Below, piece after piece: positions 7,849 to 17,691 of a DNA stretch of 64,000 bases; the stretch's first letter is position 1; every line of letters begins with the position of its first letter. The DNA lies in NCBI RefSeq assembly GCF_001984825.2, contig NZ_CP043318.1:930001-994000 (forward strand), written 5' to 3'. The stretch is from Enterobacter chengduensis (GTDB taxonomy: Bacteria > Pseudomonadota > Gammaproteobacteria > Enterobacterales > Enterobacteriaceae). Under the pieces are notes generated by a model. It was not told the DNA's origin and searched no databases. It saw only the letters and a list, made by a program, of their open reading frames with translations. The position numbers and the translations under genes are program-made.

Positions 7849-10237
7849 ATTTGCCTTCGTCAGGCAGCGCATACGCGACGATATAGTCGCCCATCTTCGT
7901 ACCAAACGAACCGTGACCGCCCGCGGAGATGACAACGTACTGCTTGCCATTCACCTCGTAGGTCATCGGCGTGGCCTGTCCACCCGCTGGCAGACGGCCT
8001 TGCCACAGTTTTTCACCGTTGGTCATGTTGTACGCTCGCAGGTAGTTATCTGCGGTTGCCGCGATGAACAGCACGTTACCGGCGGTGGAGATTGGGCCAC
8101 CCAGCATTGGCATACCCATATTGAACGGCACCGGAACCGGCATCGGGAACGGCATGCTGTCCTGCGGCGTACCAATACGTTTTTTCCACACGATCTGGTT
8201 AGTTTTCAGATCCAGACCGGAGATATAACCCCAGGCAGGCTGTTTACACGGCAGACCAAACGGCGACAGGAACGGGTTCAGCGTTACGCCATACGGTACG
8301 CCGTACTGCGGCTGGATGCCGGCTTCGGTACCACTGCCTTTCGCGTCTTTCGGCTGCTCCATTGGGTTGCCCGGACCGCGTGGGATCAGACGAGAAACGA
8401 ACGGCAGCGCCATTGGGTTCGCAATAGCAACCTGACGGTTAGGGTCGACGGAGATCCCGCCCCACTCGAACATCCCCAGGTTACCCGGGAAGACCAGCGT
8501 GCCCTGCTCGGAAGGCGGCGTGAAGATGCCTTCATAGCGCAGCTGGTGGAACATTACGCGGCACACCAGCTGGTCAAACATGGTGGCACCCCACATGTCT
8601 GCCCCGCTCAGGTCTTTCTTCGGACGGAAGCTCAGGTCAGAGAACGGCTGCGTTTTAGAGACGTAGTCGCCTTTCGCCGCGCCCTGCGGAACCGGTTTTT
8701 CCGGCGCAGGCACAACCAGCTTGCCGTTGCTGCGATCCAGCACGAAGATGTTGCCGGTTTTCGCCGGGGCGTAAATTACCGGCACGGTTTTGCCGTTAAC
8801 GGTAATGTCGGCCAGCGTCGGCTGGGACGGCATATCCATATCCCACAGATCGTGGTGTACGGTCTGGTAGCTCCACGCCAGCTTACCGGTGGTCGCGTTC
8901 AGCGCCACGATGGCGCTCGCATAGCGCTCCTGCTCCGGCGTGCGGTTACCGCCCCAGATATCCGGCGTGGTTACACCCATCGGCAGGTAGACCAGGTCCA
9001 GCTTCGCGTCATACGCGGCGGGTGCCCAGGAGTTTGGCGAGTTGAAGGTAAACGTGTGTTCGTCTGACGGGATCGCGTTAGGATCTTTCGCGCCCGGGTC
9101 GAAGGCCCACAGCAGCTTACCGGTGTTCACGTCGAAGCCGCGGATCACGCCGGAGGTTTCGCGCGTGGAGAAGTTATCCGTTACCGAACCGGCAATCACG
9201 ATGGTTTTATCGGTGATGATTGGCGGTGAGGTTGGTTCATACAGACCCGGCGTGGTGTCAGGCATGTTGGTCTGCAGGTTCAGAATACCTTTGTTGGCAA
9301 AGGTTTCGCACAGCTTGCCCGTTTCGGCGTTAATCGCGAACAGGCGACCATCGTTCACCGGCAGCATGATGCGGCGCGGGCAGTCGGCAACCACTTCCGG
9401 GCTCGCATTATCGGCGCGCGCTTCGTGGTAAGAGACGCCGCGGCAGGTCACGTGCTGGAAGGACGGGTTGGAGTTCAGCTGCGGATCGAAGTGCCATTTC
9501 TCTTTACCGGTGGCCGCGTCGAGCGCGAACAGACGCTGGTGCGCCGTACACAGATAAAGCATGTTGCCGACCTTAATCGGCGTCACTTCGTTGGTCAGCT
9601 CGCCCGGATCGTTTGGCATCTTCAGATCGCCGGTACGGAATACCCAGGCTTCCTTCAGGTTTTTAACGTTGTCCGCGTTGATTTGCTTCAGCGGGGAGTA
9701 GCGTTGACCTTCCTGGTTACGGCCATAGGCCGGCCAGTCACCGTCAGCAACCTGCGAGATAGCCGCAGCTGGCGTCGATTCGGTGTTCAGCGTGCCGTGA
9801 ATTTCCTGCGGGTCGTTAAAGCCGGCCCAGGTGAGGATACCGCCGCTGATCAGCAGGGCCACCACCAGCGCCGCAACGGCACCGCTGGACGGCACGATCA
9901 GGCGACGCCAGACGAACGGCAGGATCAGCCAGATGCCGAAGAAGACCAGGATGTCGCTGCGCGGCGTCAGCGCCCAGAAGTCAAACCCGACTTCCCAGAC
10001 GCCCCAGATCATGGTGGCAAGGAGGAGTGCAGCATACAGCCACAGAGCAGATTGTTTTCTACGCAAGAGCAGGACGGTTACGCCAAGCATAACCAGGCCT
10101 GCAATCGGGTAGTACCAGGAGCCGCCGATCGCGACCAGCCAGACGCCACCGATTAACAGATACAGCGCGCAGAAGGCTGCGAATGCTGCAGTTAATGTCA
10201 CCAGTAGACGCGGCTGTTTAGAGTGTGTTTCAGCCAT
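7847..10237 (-). CDS. gcd: Membrane-bound PQQ-dependent glucose dehydrogenase
   Basis: Oxidises glucose to gluconolactone in the periplasm and passes electrons to ubiquinone. It has 796 residues, the E. coli length. The N-terminal ~150 residues hold five hydrophobic segments that anchor it in the inner membrane. The rest is a PQQ quinoprotein beta-propeller with typical repeats (DWPAYGRNQEGQRYSPL, FALDAATGKEKWHFDP, ISTAGNVLFIAATADNYLRA). No PQQ biosynthesis genes are in the window. A perfect CRP core site lies 64 bases upstream of the start, in line with the known cAMP-CRP control of gcd in E. coli. It converges on cueO and is divergent from hpt. Confidence 0.96.
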   Translation of the reverse strand: MAETHSKQPRLLVTLTAAFAAFCALYLLIGGVWLVAIGGSWYYPIAGLVMLGVTVLLLRRKQSALWLYAALLLATMIWGVWEVGFDFWALTPRSDILVFFGIWLILPFVWRRLIVPSSGAVAALVVALLISGGILTWAGFNDPQEIHGTLNTESTPAAAISQVADGDWPAYGRNQEGQRYSPLKQINADNVKNLKEAWVFRTGDLKMPNDPGELTNEVTPIKVGNMLYLCTAHQRLFALDAATGKEKWHFDPQLNSNPSFQHVTCRGVSYHEARADNASPEVVADCPRRIMLPVNDGRLFAINAETGKLCETFANKGILNLQTNMPDTTPGLYEPTSPPIITDKTIVIAGSVTDNFSTRETSGVIRGFDVNTGKLLWAFDPGAKDPNAIPSDEHTFTFNSPNSWAPAAYDAKLDLVYLPMGVTTPDIWGGNRTPEQERYASAIVALNATTGKLAWSYQTVHHDLWDMDMPSQPTLADITVNGKTVPVIYAPAKTGNIFVLDRSNGKLVVPAPEKPVPQGAAKGDYVSKTQPFSDLSFRPKKDLSGADMWGATMFDQLVCRVMFHQLRYEGIFTPPSEQGTLVFPGNLGMFEWGGISVDPNRQVAIANPMALPFVSRLIPRGPGNPMEQPKDAKGSGTEAGIQPQYGVPYGVTLNPFLSPFGLPCKQPAWGYISGLDLKTNQIVWKKRIGTPQDSMPFPMPVPVPFNMGMPMLGGPISTAGNVLFIAATADNYLRAYNMTNGEKLWQGRLPAGGQATPMTYEVNGKQYVVISAGGHGSFGTKMGDYIVAYALPDEGK

Positions 10238-10300
10238 AGAAAGTGTACTCGTCAGTTTTTGTTAATAATTTGCTAGCAACTAATTATAGGTATTAACAAG

Positions 10301-10316
10301 TGTGATCGGAATCACA
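10301..10316. promoter_or_regulatory. CRP binding site between gcd and hpt
   Basis: TGTGA-TCGGAA-TCACA is a perfect match to both half-sites of the CRP consensus with the standard 6-base spacer. It lies 64 bases upstream of gcd and 130 bases upstream of hpt, so gcd is the likelier target. Confidence 0.8.
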
Positions 10317-10359
10317 ATATTTGCTTTTTATAACTCATACGCCAGGGTTATCCATTTGC

Positions 10360-10368
10360 TGGTATAAT
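10360..10368 (+). promoter_or_regulatory. Extended -10 promoter element of hpt
   Basis: TGGTATAAT, a perfect extended -10 (TGn-TATAAT), lies 77 bases before the hpt start. No good -35 is present, which an extended -10 can compensate. Confidence 0.6.
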
Positions 10369-10445
10369 AGCTGGCTTGCGTATCAGTGCTGGATATTAAC
10401 GCATCCGTATTGAGAGATTTTCATTAAAATCATTTGGTTAGTTAT

Positions 10446-10982
10446 ATGAAACATACTGTTGAAGTGATGATCCCGGAAGCCGAGATCAAAGCGCGTATCG
10501 CCGAACTGGGTCGTCAAATCACCGAACATTACAAGGACAGCGGCAGCGAAATGGTGCTGGTCGGTCTGCTGCGCGGCTCTTTCATGTTCATGGCAGACCT
10601 GTGCCGTGAAGTGCATGTGCCTCACGAGGTCGATTTTATGACCGCCTCCAGCTACGGCAGCGGCATGTCTACCACTCGTGATGTGAAAATCCTGAAAGAT
10701 CTGGATGAAGATATTCGTGGCAAAGATGTGTTGATCGTTGAGGACATTATCGACTCCGGCAACACGCTCTCTAAAGTGCGCGAGATCCTGAGCCTGCGCG
10801 AGCCGAAATCGCTGGCGATTTGTACGCTGCTGGATAAACCTGAGCGCCGTGAAGTGCAGGTGCCGGTCGAGTTCGTCGGCTTCTCGATTCCGGACGAATT
10901 CGTGGTGGGTTACGGTATCGACTACGCGCAGCGCTATCGTCATCTGCCGTATGTGGGAAAAGTGGTATTACTGGACGAGTAG
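10446..10982 (+). CDS. hpt: Hypoxanthine phosphoribosyltransferase
   Basis: Salvages hypoxanthine (and less well guanine) with PRPP to give IMP. It has 178 residues from the ATG at 10446, which matches the E. coli start [18 protein letters not shown] four codons upstream is possible but not needed. The PRPP-binding motif [14 protein letters not shown] and the flexible-loop [10 protein letters not shown] are intact. Monocistronic, followed by a REP pair. Confidence 0.96.
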   Translation: MKHTVEVMIPEAEIKARIAELGRQITEHYKDSGSEMVLVGLLRGSFMFMADLCREVHVPHEVDFMTASSYGSGMSTTRDVKILKDLDEDIRGKDVLIVEDIIDSGNTLSKVREILSLREPKSLAICTLLDKPERREVQVPVEFVGFSIPDEFVVGYGIDYAQRYRHLPYVGKVVLLDE

Positions 10983-10993
10983 TTGCGGTTTGT

Positions 10994-11073
10994 TGCCCGG
11001 TGGCGCTACGCTTACCGGGCCTACGAATGGGCACATGTAGGCCGGGTAAGGCGCAGCCGCCACCCGGCTTTTT
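10994..11073. repeat. BIME: two inverted REP units
   Basis: Two REP units face each other: TGCCCGGTGGCGCTACGC and, in the opposite orientation, GTAGGCCGGGTAAGGCGCAG ending CCACCCGGCTTTTT. They sit between the convergent genes hpt and can and may act as a shared 3' end or mRNA stabiliser. Confidence 0.85.
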
Positions 11074-11082
11074 AACGTGCAC

Positions 11083-11745
11083 TTATTTGTGGTTCACATG
11101 CTTAAGCTTGAGGTTGGCGATCCCTGAACGGTAGCGCTGCTCCAGCGTCTCGCGGTTGGTGGCGGTGACTTCCAGATTGCGCAGCAGACCGTCGTGAATG
11201 CCGTACGCCCAGCCGTGGATCGAAACCTTCTGCCCGCGCTTCCACGCTGACTGCATGATGGTCGAATGCCCAAGGTTATACACCTGCTCCATCACGTTGA
11301 GCTCGCACAGGGTGTCCATGCGGCGCTCCTGCGGCATTTCGCCCAGCAGTGAGCTATGTTTGAACCAGATATCGCGGATGTGCAGCAGCCAGTTATCAAT
11401 CAATCCCAGCTCCGGGTTTTCCACTGCCGCCTGCACGCCGCCGCAGCCGTAGTGGCCGCAAATAATGATGTGCTCGACTTCCAGAACGTCAACGGCATAC
11501 TGAACCACAGAAAGACAGTTGAGATCGGTGTGGATCACTAGGTTGGCAACGTTGCGGTGAACAAACAGCTCGCCAGGCTCAAGACCGGTCAGACGTTCGG
11601 CGGGCACGCGGCTGTCGGAACAGCCAATCCAGAGAAAGCGCGGGTTTTGGGCCTGTGCGAGTTTTCCAAAAAATCCGGGGTCTTCCTCCACCAGCATTTT
11701 TGACCATAGTGCATTGTTGCTAATGAGTGTATCTATGTCGTTCAT
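11083..11745 (-). CDS. can: Beta-class carbonic anhydrase
   Basis: Interconverts CO2 and bicarbonate in the cytoplasm, needed for growth at ambient CO2. It has 220 residues, the E. coli length. Zinc ligands Cys42 and Asp44 lie in IGCSDSRVP; the His and Cys ligands lie in [10 protein letters not shown]. The ATG at 11745 ([11 protein letters not shown]) matches the family start; the frame is open further upstream, but that stretch is unlike the family. Divergent from yadG. Confidence 0.96.
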   Translation of the reverse strand: MNDIDTLISNNALWSKMLVEEDPGFFGKLAQAQNPRFLWIGCSDSRVPAERLTGLEPGELFVHRNVANLVIHTDLNCLSVVQYAVDVLEVEHIIICGHYGCGGVQAAVENPELGLIDNWLLHIRDIWFKHSSLLGEMPQERRMDTLCELNVMEQVYNLGHSTIMQSAWKRGQKVSIHGWAYGIHDGLLRNLEVTATNRETLEQRYRSGIANLKLKHVNHK

Positions 11746-11852
11746 GGAGGTTAGCGACCTGTAACCAAGTAATTGCGTTGCGCTACTATAGGGTAACCCG
11801 ACTTTTAATGAAACCACACAACGTGTGTCAGAACTGAAGGTAAGTTAAATTC

Positions 11853-12779
11853 ATGGCAATTGCACTGGAGCTTGAGCAGCTTAAAAAAACCTATTCGGGT
11901 GGCGTTCAGGCGCTACGCGGAATAGATCTCAAAGTAGAAGCCGGGGATTTTTACGCGCTTCTGGGGCCGAACGGGGCGGGAAAATCCACCACCATCGGGA
12001 TCATCAGCTCGCTGGTGAACAAAACCTCCGGCCGCGTGAGCGTGTTCGGCTACGATTTGCAAAAAGATGTGGTTAACGCCAAGCGCCAGCTGGGGCTGGT
12101 ACCGCAGGAGTTCAACTTCAACCCGTTCGAGACGGTGCAGCAAATTGTCGTTAACCAGGCGGGTTATTACGGCGTTGAGCGCAAAGAGGCGCTGGAGCGC
12201 AGCGAAAAATACCTGAAACAGCTCGATTTGTGGGAAAAGCGTAACGAACGCGCGCGGATGTTGTCCGGCGGGATGAAGCGCCGCCTGATGATTGCCCGCG
12301 CGCTGATGCACGAGCCAAAACTGCTGATTCTGGATGAGCCGACGGCGGGCGTAGACATTGAGCTGCGCCGCTCCATGTGGGGCTTTCTGAAGGATCTCAA
12401 CGACAAAGGCACCACCATTATTCTGACCACCCACTATCTGGAAGAGGCAGAAATGCTGTGCCGCAACATCGGCATCATTCAGCACGGCGAGCTGGTGGAA
12501 AACACCTCGATGAAAAATCTGCTCTCCAAGCTGAAATCCGAAACGTTCATTCTCGATCTGGCGGCAAAAAGCCCGCTACCGAAGCTCGAAGGGTATCAGT
12601 ATCGCCTGGTGGATACCTCGACGCTGGAGGTAGAAGTGCTGCGCGAGCAGGGGATTAACAGCGTGTTCTCCCAGCTGAGCGCGCAGGGGATTCAGGTCTT
12701 GAGTATGCGTAACAAAGCGAACCGACTGGAAGAGCTGTTTGTCTCTCTGGTGCAGGATAAACAAGGAGACAAGGCATGA
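11853..12779 (+). CDS. yadG: ABC-2 type transporter ATP-binding protein YadG
   Basis: ATPase subunit (308 residues) of a predicted exporter. Walker A GPNGAGKST, signature LSGGMKRRL and Walker B LLILDEPTAGVD are intact, with the switch His in TTHYLEEAE. It overlaps the permease gene yadH by 4 bases, showing translational coupling. The substrate is not established. The family resembles drug or polysaccharide ABC-2 exporters. Confidence 0.95.
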   Translation: MAIALELEQLKKTYSGGVQALRGIDLKVEAGDFYALLGPNGAGKSTTIGIISSLVNKTSGRVSVFGYDLQKDVVNAKRQLGLVPQEFNFNPFETVQQIVVNQAGYYGVERKEALERSEKYLKQLDLWEKRNERARMLSGGMKRRLMIARALMHEPKLLILDEPTAGVDIELRRSMWGFLKDLNDKGTTIILTTHYLEEAEMLCRNIGIIQHGELVENTSMKNLLSKLKSETFILDLAAKSPLPKLEGYQYRLVDTSTLEVEVLREQGINSVFSQLSAQGIQVLSMRNKANRLEELFVSLVQDKQGDKA

Positions 12780-13546
12780 CGCATCTTTACTGGGTCGCGC
12801 TGAAAAGTATCTGGGCGAAAGAGATTAACCGCTTTATGCGTATCTGGGTGCAAACCCTGGTGCCGCCGGTGATCACCATGACGCTCTATTTCATCATCTT
12901 CGGTAACCTGATTGGCTCCCGGATTGGTGAGATGCACGGCTTTACCTATATGCAGTTTATCGTCCCGGGGCTGATCATGATGGCGGTGATCACCAACGCC
13001 TATGCCAACGTGGCGTCGTCGTTCTTTAGCGCCAAATTCCAGCGCAATATCGAAGAGCTGCTGGTAGCACCCGTGCCGACGCACGTGATTATCGCCGGGT
13101 ACGTGGGCGGCGGCGTGGCGCGCGGGCTGTGCGTGGGGATCCTGGTCACGGCGATTTCGCTGTTCTTCGTGCCGTTCCAGGTCCATTCGTGGCTGTTTGT
13201 CGCGCTGACGCTGCTCCTGACGGCAATTCTGTTCTCGCTGGCCGGTCTGCTGAACGCCGTGTTCGCCAAAACGTTTGACGACATCAGCCTGATCCCGACC
13301 TTCGTGCTGACGCCGCTGACCTATCTCGGCGGGGTGTTCTACTCCCTGACGCTGCTGCCGCCGTTCTGGCAGGCGCTGTCGCACCTGAACCCGATTGTTT
13401 ATATGATCAGCGGCTTCCGCTTTGGCTTCCTTGGGATCACCGACGTGCCGCTGTTCACCACGGTGGCGGTGCTGGTGGTGTTCATCATTGCCTTCTACCT
13501 GCTGTGCTGGTATCTGATCCAGCGCGGGCGCGGTCTGCGCAGCTAA
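12776..13546 (+). CDS. yadH: ABC-2 type transporter permease YadH
   Basis: Inner-membrane permease (256 residues) with about six hydrophobic helices and the ABC-2 domain pattern (FMRIWVQTLVPPVITMTLYF; LSHLNPIVYMISGFRFGFLG). It works with YadG, whose gene overlaps it. A G+C-rich hairpin follows the stop codon. Confidence 0.95.
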   Translation: MTHLYWVALKSIWAKEINRFMRIWVQTLVPPVITMTLYFIIFGNLIGSRIGEMHGFTYMQFIVPGLIMMAVITNAYANVASSFFSAKFQRNIEELLVAPVPTHVIIAGYVGGGVARGLCVGILVTAISLFFVPFQVHSWLFVALTLLLTAILFSLAGLLNAVFAKTFDDISLIPTFVLTPLTYLGGVFYSLTLLPPFWQALSHLNPIVYMISGFRFGFLGITDVPLFTTVAVLVVFIIAFYLLCWYLIQRGRGLRS

Positions 13547-13552
13547 TCTTTT

Positions 13553-13586
13553 GCCCGGCGACGTTCTGTTTGCCGGGCGCTTTCTT
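13553..13586 (+). terminator. Terminator-like hairpin after yadH
   Basis: GCCCGGC and GCCGGGC form a 7-base stem around a 12-base loop, followed by GCTTTCTTT. The T-tract is broken, so it may be a weak terminator. Confidence 0.55.
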
Positions 13587-13650
13587 TGACAGTTATCACC
13601 GAAAGCTAACCTTCACTCCGCTAAACTACTTGCCTGCTAAGGAGAGAGTT

Positions 13651-14091
13651 ATGCTGGGATGGGTTATCACCTGCCACGATGAACGGGCGCAGGACATGTT
13701 GCTGAAGCTGGAAGCCAGGTTTGGTCCGCTGCCACAGTGTCGCGCCGTCAACTACTGGCGCGGCTTAAGCACCAACATGCTGGGCCGGATGATGTGCGAT
13801 GCCCTGCACGAAACCGACACCGGAGAGGGCGTCATTTTTCTTACCGATAAATCCGGCGCGGCGCCTTACCGTGCTGCGGCCCTGCTGAGCCACAAGCACG
13901 ACTGCTGTGAAGTGATCTCCGGTATCAGCTTTCCATTACTTGAAATGATGTATCCCCAGCGCGCAACATTAACCAGCGCGGCGTTCCGTAACGCCATCGT
14001 CGAGCAGGGGGCTCCGGACGTCAGCAGCCTGTGGCATCAGCAGCAAAAAAATCCGCCCTTCGTCCTGCTTCATGACCTGTATAAGAATTAA
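13651..14091 (+). CDS. yadI: PTS mannose-family EIIA protein YadI
   Basis: A 146-residue phosphocarrier of the mannose/sorbose-type EIIA family. The phosphorylated His is His9 (GWVITCHDERA). The ATG at 13651 follows AAGGAGAGAG at good spacing and gives the E. coli length; the frame is open upstream into yadH, but that part is not homologous. No EIIB, EIIC or EIID partner is nearby, so its sugar and role are unknown. Confidence 0.9.
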   Translation: MLGWVITCHDERAQDMLLKLEARFGPLPQCRAVNYWRGLSTNMLGRMMCDALHETDTGEGVIFLTDKSGAAPYRAAALLSHKHDCCEVISGISFPLLEMMYPQRATLTSAAFRNAIVEQGAPDVSSLWHQQQKNPPFVLLHDLYKN

Positions 14092-14155
14092 ACGTTGGTA
14101 TTGATGTCGCTTTTGCTACAATGGCATAAGTATTTCCGCTTCGACTAAGATCCTC

Positions 14156-15403
14156 ATGTTCACGCGTATTGTTTTCCTGCTTTTGATGTTCGTGTCCGGC
14201 ACGTCTTCTGCCAGTTTATTAAGTCAGCAAAGATTGCCTGCTCAATATATGCAAACCACCGAAGATGCCGCGATTTGGGCCCAGGTCGGCAATAGCGTCA
14301 TTAACGTTGGCAACGTGCGGGCAGGGCAGATCCTCGCGGTGGTGCCTGCGGCGGCGGACTACTATGAATTTCGCTTCGGATTCGGCACGGGCTTTATCGA
14401 CAAGGGGCACCTGGAGCCGGTTCAGGGTAAACAGCGCGTTGAGGATGGCCTGGGGGATTTGAATAAACCGCTGAGCAATCAAAACCTGATAACGTGGAAA
14501 GACACGCCTGTTTATAACGCCCCAAACAACGGCAGTGCCCCCTTCGGCACCCTAAGCGCCAACCTTCGCTATCCGATCCTGAACAAACTCAAGGACCGTT
14601 TGAACCAGACCTGGTTCCAGATCCGCATCGGCAACCGCCTGGCCTGGATCAGCAGCCTGGACGCGCAGGAAGATAACGGCATTCCGGTGATTACCTATCA
14701 TCATATTCTGCGCGACGAAGAGAATACCCGTTTTCGCCATACCTCCACGACGACCAGCGTGCGTGCGTTTAACAACCAGATGACCTGGCTGCGCGACCAG
14801 GGCTATACCACCCTGACGCTCTATCAGCTGGAAGGGTACGTGCGCAATAAGATGAACCTGCCGGCGAAATCGGTGGTGATTACCTTCGACGATGGCCTGA
14901 AGTCCGTTAACCGCTACGCTTACCCGATCCTCAAAGCGTATGGCTTTAAGGCCACGGCGTTTATCATCTCGTCGCGCATCAAGCGCCACCCGCAGAAGTG
15001 GGCGCCAAAATCCCTGCAGTTTATGAGCGTGTCGGAGCTGGAGCAGATGCATGACGTGTTCGACTATCAGTCACACACGCACTTCCTGCATCGCGTTGAC
15101 GACAACCATCAGCCCATTTTGCTGAGCCGCAGCTATCACAATATTTTGTTTGATTTTAAGCGCTCACGAAGGGATCTGGCGCAGTTTAACCCGCACGTGC
15201 TTTACCTCTCTTACCCGTTCGGCGGTTACGACGACAAGGCGATCAAAGCCGCAAATGACGCCGGGTTCCATCTGGCGGTGACGACGGTACGAGGGAAGGT
15301 TAAGCCGGGGGATAATCCGTTCTTGCTGAAGCGGCTGTACATCCTGAGAACGGATTCGCTGGAGACGATGTCGCGGCTGATTAGCAATCAGCCGCAAGGT
15401 TAA
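14156..15403 (+). CDS. yadE: Polysaccharide deacetylase family protein YadE
   Basis: An exported protein of 415 residues: signal peptide ([14 protein letters not shown]), an N-terminal SH3-like region (about 25-185) and a C-terminal NodB-type polysaccharide deacetylase domain. The domain shows [11 protein letters not shown] (catalytic and metal Asp), YQSHTHFLH (metal His pair) and LSYPFGGYD. Its target glycan in the envelope is unknown. It ends one base before the stop codon of the convergent fimbrial adhesin gene. Confidence 0.9.
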   Translation: MFTRIVFLLLMFVSGTSSASLLSQQRLPAQYMQTTEDAAIWAQVGNSVINVGNVRAGQILAVVPAAADYYEFRFGFGTGFIDKGHLEPVQGKQRVEDGLGDLNKPLSNQNLITWKDTPVYNAPNNGSAPFGTLSANLRYPILNKLKDRLNQTWFQIRIGNRLAWISSLDAQEDNGIPVITYHHILRDEENTRFRHTSTTTSVRAFNNQMTWLRDQGYTTLTLYQLEGYVRNKMNLPAKSVVITFDDGLKSVNRYAYPILKAYGFKATAFIISSRIKRHPQKWAPKSLQFMSVSELEQMHDVFDYQSHTHFLHRVDDNHQPILLSRSYHNILFDFKRSRRDLAQFNPHVLYLSYPFGGYDDKAIKAANDAGFHLAVTTVRGKVKPGDNPFLLKRLYILRTDSLETMSRLISNQPQG

Positions 15404-15404
15404 C

Positions 15405-16472
15405 TTACTCGTAGGTGACCTGGAAGGTGACGTTAGCGCCGAAAACGCCCGGCGTCACGGGATCGCTGCCATATTTAACCAGCCGCGCGTGGAAGGCCTG
15501 ATCAAAATCCATGCTGATGGGAGTCCACTCAGGACTTGCTGCGATAGCCTGTTTGTTCATGCTTTTTGTCATGCGGCTGTTGCCGTCCATTCGGATTTCG
15601 ACACCCACCCCGCTGGCTTTGGTTACGCTCTCTCCGTTGACATCATTCTTGATGTATTGACCGTCGTCCGTCCAGTTATTTGACGAGACTTTCATCCATA
15701 CTACGGTTGTGTTGATACAGTTGCCGGTAATATCGAACTGTACCTGCGTTGTACCGGTGCTGGTGATTTCCTGCGGCCACCAGTCACCCAAGTCAACGGT
15801 CGTAGGGCCTCGTACCGCGCAGGTGGGTCTGTCCAGCGGGATGTCAAAGTTCATCTGTGATAGCTCGACGAACGGGCTCGGCTCTTCTGAACCGCTATCG
15901 TGATAGGGATCGCCCAGGACCATCTGCCCAACTGGACCAGGACCGATGCTCAGAAAATTGACGTCTGATGGTACGCCGGTAAAACCGTTGGTTTGATAAA
16001 ATTCCATGCGCACATGCCATTTTTTTCCGTCCACAAGCGATTCGTTTTCGTGAATATCGCCGGTTTTAGCCCACTGCCCACCGCCGGAGGGTGGAAACCA
16101 CGCCGTCACGCCGTTGCCGTCCGGATAGAATGCCAGGGTGAAATAAATACCAGGAATATTGGTGTTGAATAATGCCCTACCTTCGGATGTTTGAGCAGAT
16201 GACATGGCATTGTTGGTCCACATGTAGACGTTATCGCCATCATTACCCGCGCGGCATGATGATGAGACCATCGGTGTGGTTTCCATGATAATGGTGTCAC
16301 TGATCTTCGTGGGGCCTACGACGGTGCCAACAGGGCGTGGCACAATATTCGGCTTTACGCCCGGTGACATAATTTGCAGCGTGGCGCCGCTGTTAAATAC
16401 ACATTCAATAGCCGCATGGCTGAGGCCGGAAACCAGCATCAGCGCAGCAGCGATAAAGACTTTACACTTCAT
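15405..16472 (-). CDS. Fimbrial tip adhesin (cluster 1)
   Basis: Last gene of a seven-gene chaperone-usher cluster. It has 355 residues with a signal peptide (MKCKVFIAAALMLVSGLSHA). The N-terminal ~200 residues look like a two-domain adhesin's binding domain with Cys pairs (IECVFN, SSCRAG). The C-terminal ~150 residues form a pilin domain with a Cys pair (PTCAVRG, GNCINT) and the terminal beta-zipper FQVTYE recognised by the chaperone. It occupies the position of yadC in the E. coli yad cluster. The ligand cannot be predicted. Confidence 0.85.
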   Translation of the reverse strand: MKCKVFIAAALMLVSGLSHAAIECVFNSGATLQIMSPGVKPNIVPRPVGTVVGPTKISDTIIMETTPMVSSSCRAGNDGDNVYMWTNNAMSSAQTSEGRALFNTNIPGIYFTLAFYPDGNGVTAWFPPSGGGQWAKTGDIHENESLVDGKKWHVRMEFYQTNGFTGVPSDVNFLSIGPGPVGQMVLGDPYHDSGSEEPSPFVELSQMNFDIPLDRPTCAVRGPTTVDLGDWWPQEITSTGTTQVQFDITGNCINTTVVWMKVSSNNWTDDGQYIKNDVNGESVTKASGVGVEIRMDGNSRMTKSMNKQAIAASPEWTPISMDFDQAFHARLVKYGSDPVTPGVFGANVTFQVTYE

Positions 16473-16483
16473 CCTAAATCCCT

Positions 16484-17089
16484 TTATTCGTAACGTACAT
16501 CGACCAGAACATTGCTGGTGACGGACCCGCCCGTCACTGCACCGGTGTTCTGATAGCGCACGCTGAATTCATAATCCGTTAAAACATTCCCGTTTTCCGC
16601 AATGTCATAGGCCACGTCTGAACTGCCATCGCTTTTCAAAACGTTGGTATTGTACTTTGCAGAAAAAATAACCAGGCCGACGTTCTGTGCGGCACCGGTA
16701 GTGGCATCATTTTTAAATACCTGATTCTGCCCGCTCCAGAATCCATTTTGCGGGGAAAAGCTGAAATGCAGCTGTCTGATCCCAGAGGTGTCTTCTTCGC
16801 CAGTGTAGCAATCCGTTACCGACACGGTGAACGGCGTTCCGGAGACGTAATCCGTCGGCGCGAGTCGGGTGGTGTTATCGCTGTTGTAAAACCAACTACG
16901 CGTAACCGTTGGCAGATAGACGTTCCCGCCATTGTTCACACTGATCTGACAGGTCGAGTTAACAATATTGGCCGTCATGTTCACATCCAGGCCTGAACTT
17001 GCCTGGCATACGCCAGGCAAAAGCCCACCAGCCAGGCCGACAAGCAACACAAGACCGGGCTGGCGAAATAAAATCGGTGATTGTTGCAT
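16484..17089 (-). CDS. Minor fimbrial subunit (cluster 1)
   Basis: Pilin-like protein of 201 residues with an N-terminal hydrophobic signal (PGLVLLVGLAGGLLPGVCQA), the conserved pilin Cys pair (NSTCQISV, VTDCYTGE) and the penultimate-Tyr C-terminus VLVDVRYE. It lies 11 bases before the adhesin gene. It is probably an adaptor between the adhesin and the rod. Confidence 0.85.
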   Translation of the reverse strand: MQQSPILFRQPGLVLLVGLAGGLLPGVCQASSGLDVNMTANIVNSTCQISVNNGGNVYLPTVTRSWFYNSDNTTRLAPTDYVSGTPFTVSVTDCYTGEEDTSGIRQLHFSFSPQNGFWSGQNQVFKNDATTGAAQNVGLVIFSAKYNTNVLKSDGSSDVAYDIAENGNVLTDYEFSVRYQNTGAVTGGSVTSNVLVDVRYE

Positions 17090-17102
17090 GACAATTCCTG
17101 TA

Positions 17103-17666
17103 TTACTGATAGGTGACGGTGAAGGTCACGGGTGCAGTTACCGAACCTGTACCGACGTCGGAGATGGTTTTATCTTTCGCGACCACAATACGGGAGTTCA
17201 TTGGGAACTCACCTGCGCCGCTGGTGATGTTAACCGTCTGTGCTGCAGGTGGCGTCTTACAGGCCAACTCCACGCCGGAATCCACCGCGCCAGACCAAAT
17301 TTCAAAGGCGGTGTTCTGGCCTGCGGCATAAGAGCTACCGTCCTTGTTAGTACCTGAACATGAACCACCTGTACCGGCCGCCGCAGAGACCGTGGCTTTT
17401 TTGACGCCTGAACAACCCGAGAATGAGATTTTCAGCGGTTCTACGCGACTTTTGTTCGCAATATCAGGTTTAAACACATCACCAAAATTCACCACAGTGG
17501 TATCAGCACCGGCGCTGTTGGTGACTTTAGCCGTACAGGTGCCCGCAGTAATCGTCGACTGTACGGTTAGCTTGACGCTGGAGGTGCCGGTGATGGCCGC
17601 ATTTGCCGCGCTAGTAGCGAAAAGGGCAGCAACGGACAGGGCGAGTAATGTTGAGTTAAATTTCAT
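17103..17666 (-). CDS. Minor fimbrial subunit (cluster 1)
   Basis: Pilin of 187 residues with a clear signal peptide (LLALSVAALFATSAANA), the standard Cys pair (AGTCTAKV, FSGCSGV) and a second pair (GGSCSGTN, LACKTPP) that suggests an extra disulphide. It ends in VTFTVTYQ. Thirteen bases separate it from the next gene. Confidence 0.85.
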   Translation of the reverse strand: MKFNSTLLALSVAALFATSAANAAITGTSSVKLTVQSTITAGTCTAKVTNSAGADTTVVNFGDVFKPDIANKSRVEPLKISFSGCSGVKKATVSAAAGTGGSCSGTNKDGSSYAAGQNTAFEIWSGAVDSGVELACKTPPAAQTVNITSGAGEFPMNSRIVVAKDKTISDVGTGSVTAPVTFTVTYQ

Positions 17667-17691
17667 TGGAGTGCTCCGTTATCTGCACAAA

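Noticed and set aside
7841..9067. Plus-strand open frame of 408 codons opposite gcd
   Set aside because: The composition is Arg/His-rich without motifs; gcd is certain on the other strand.
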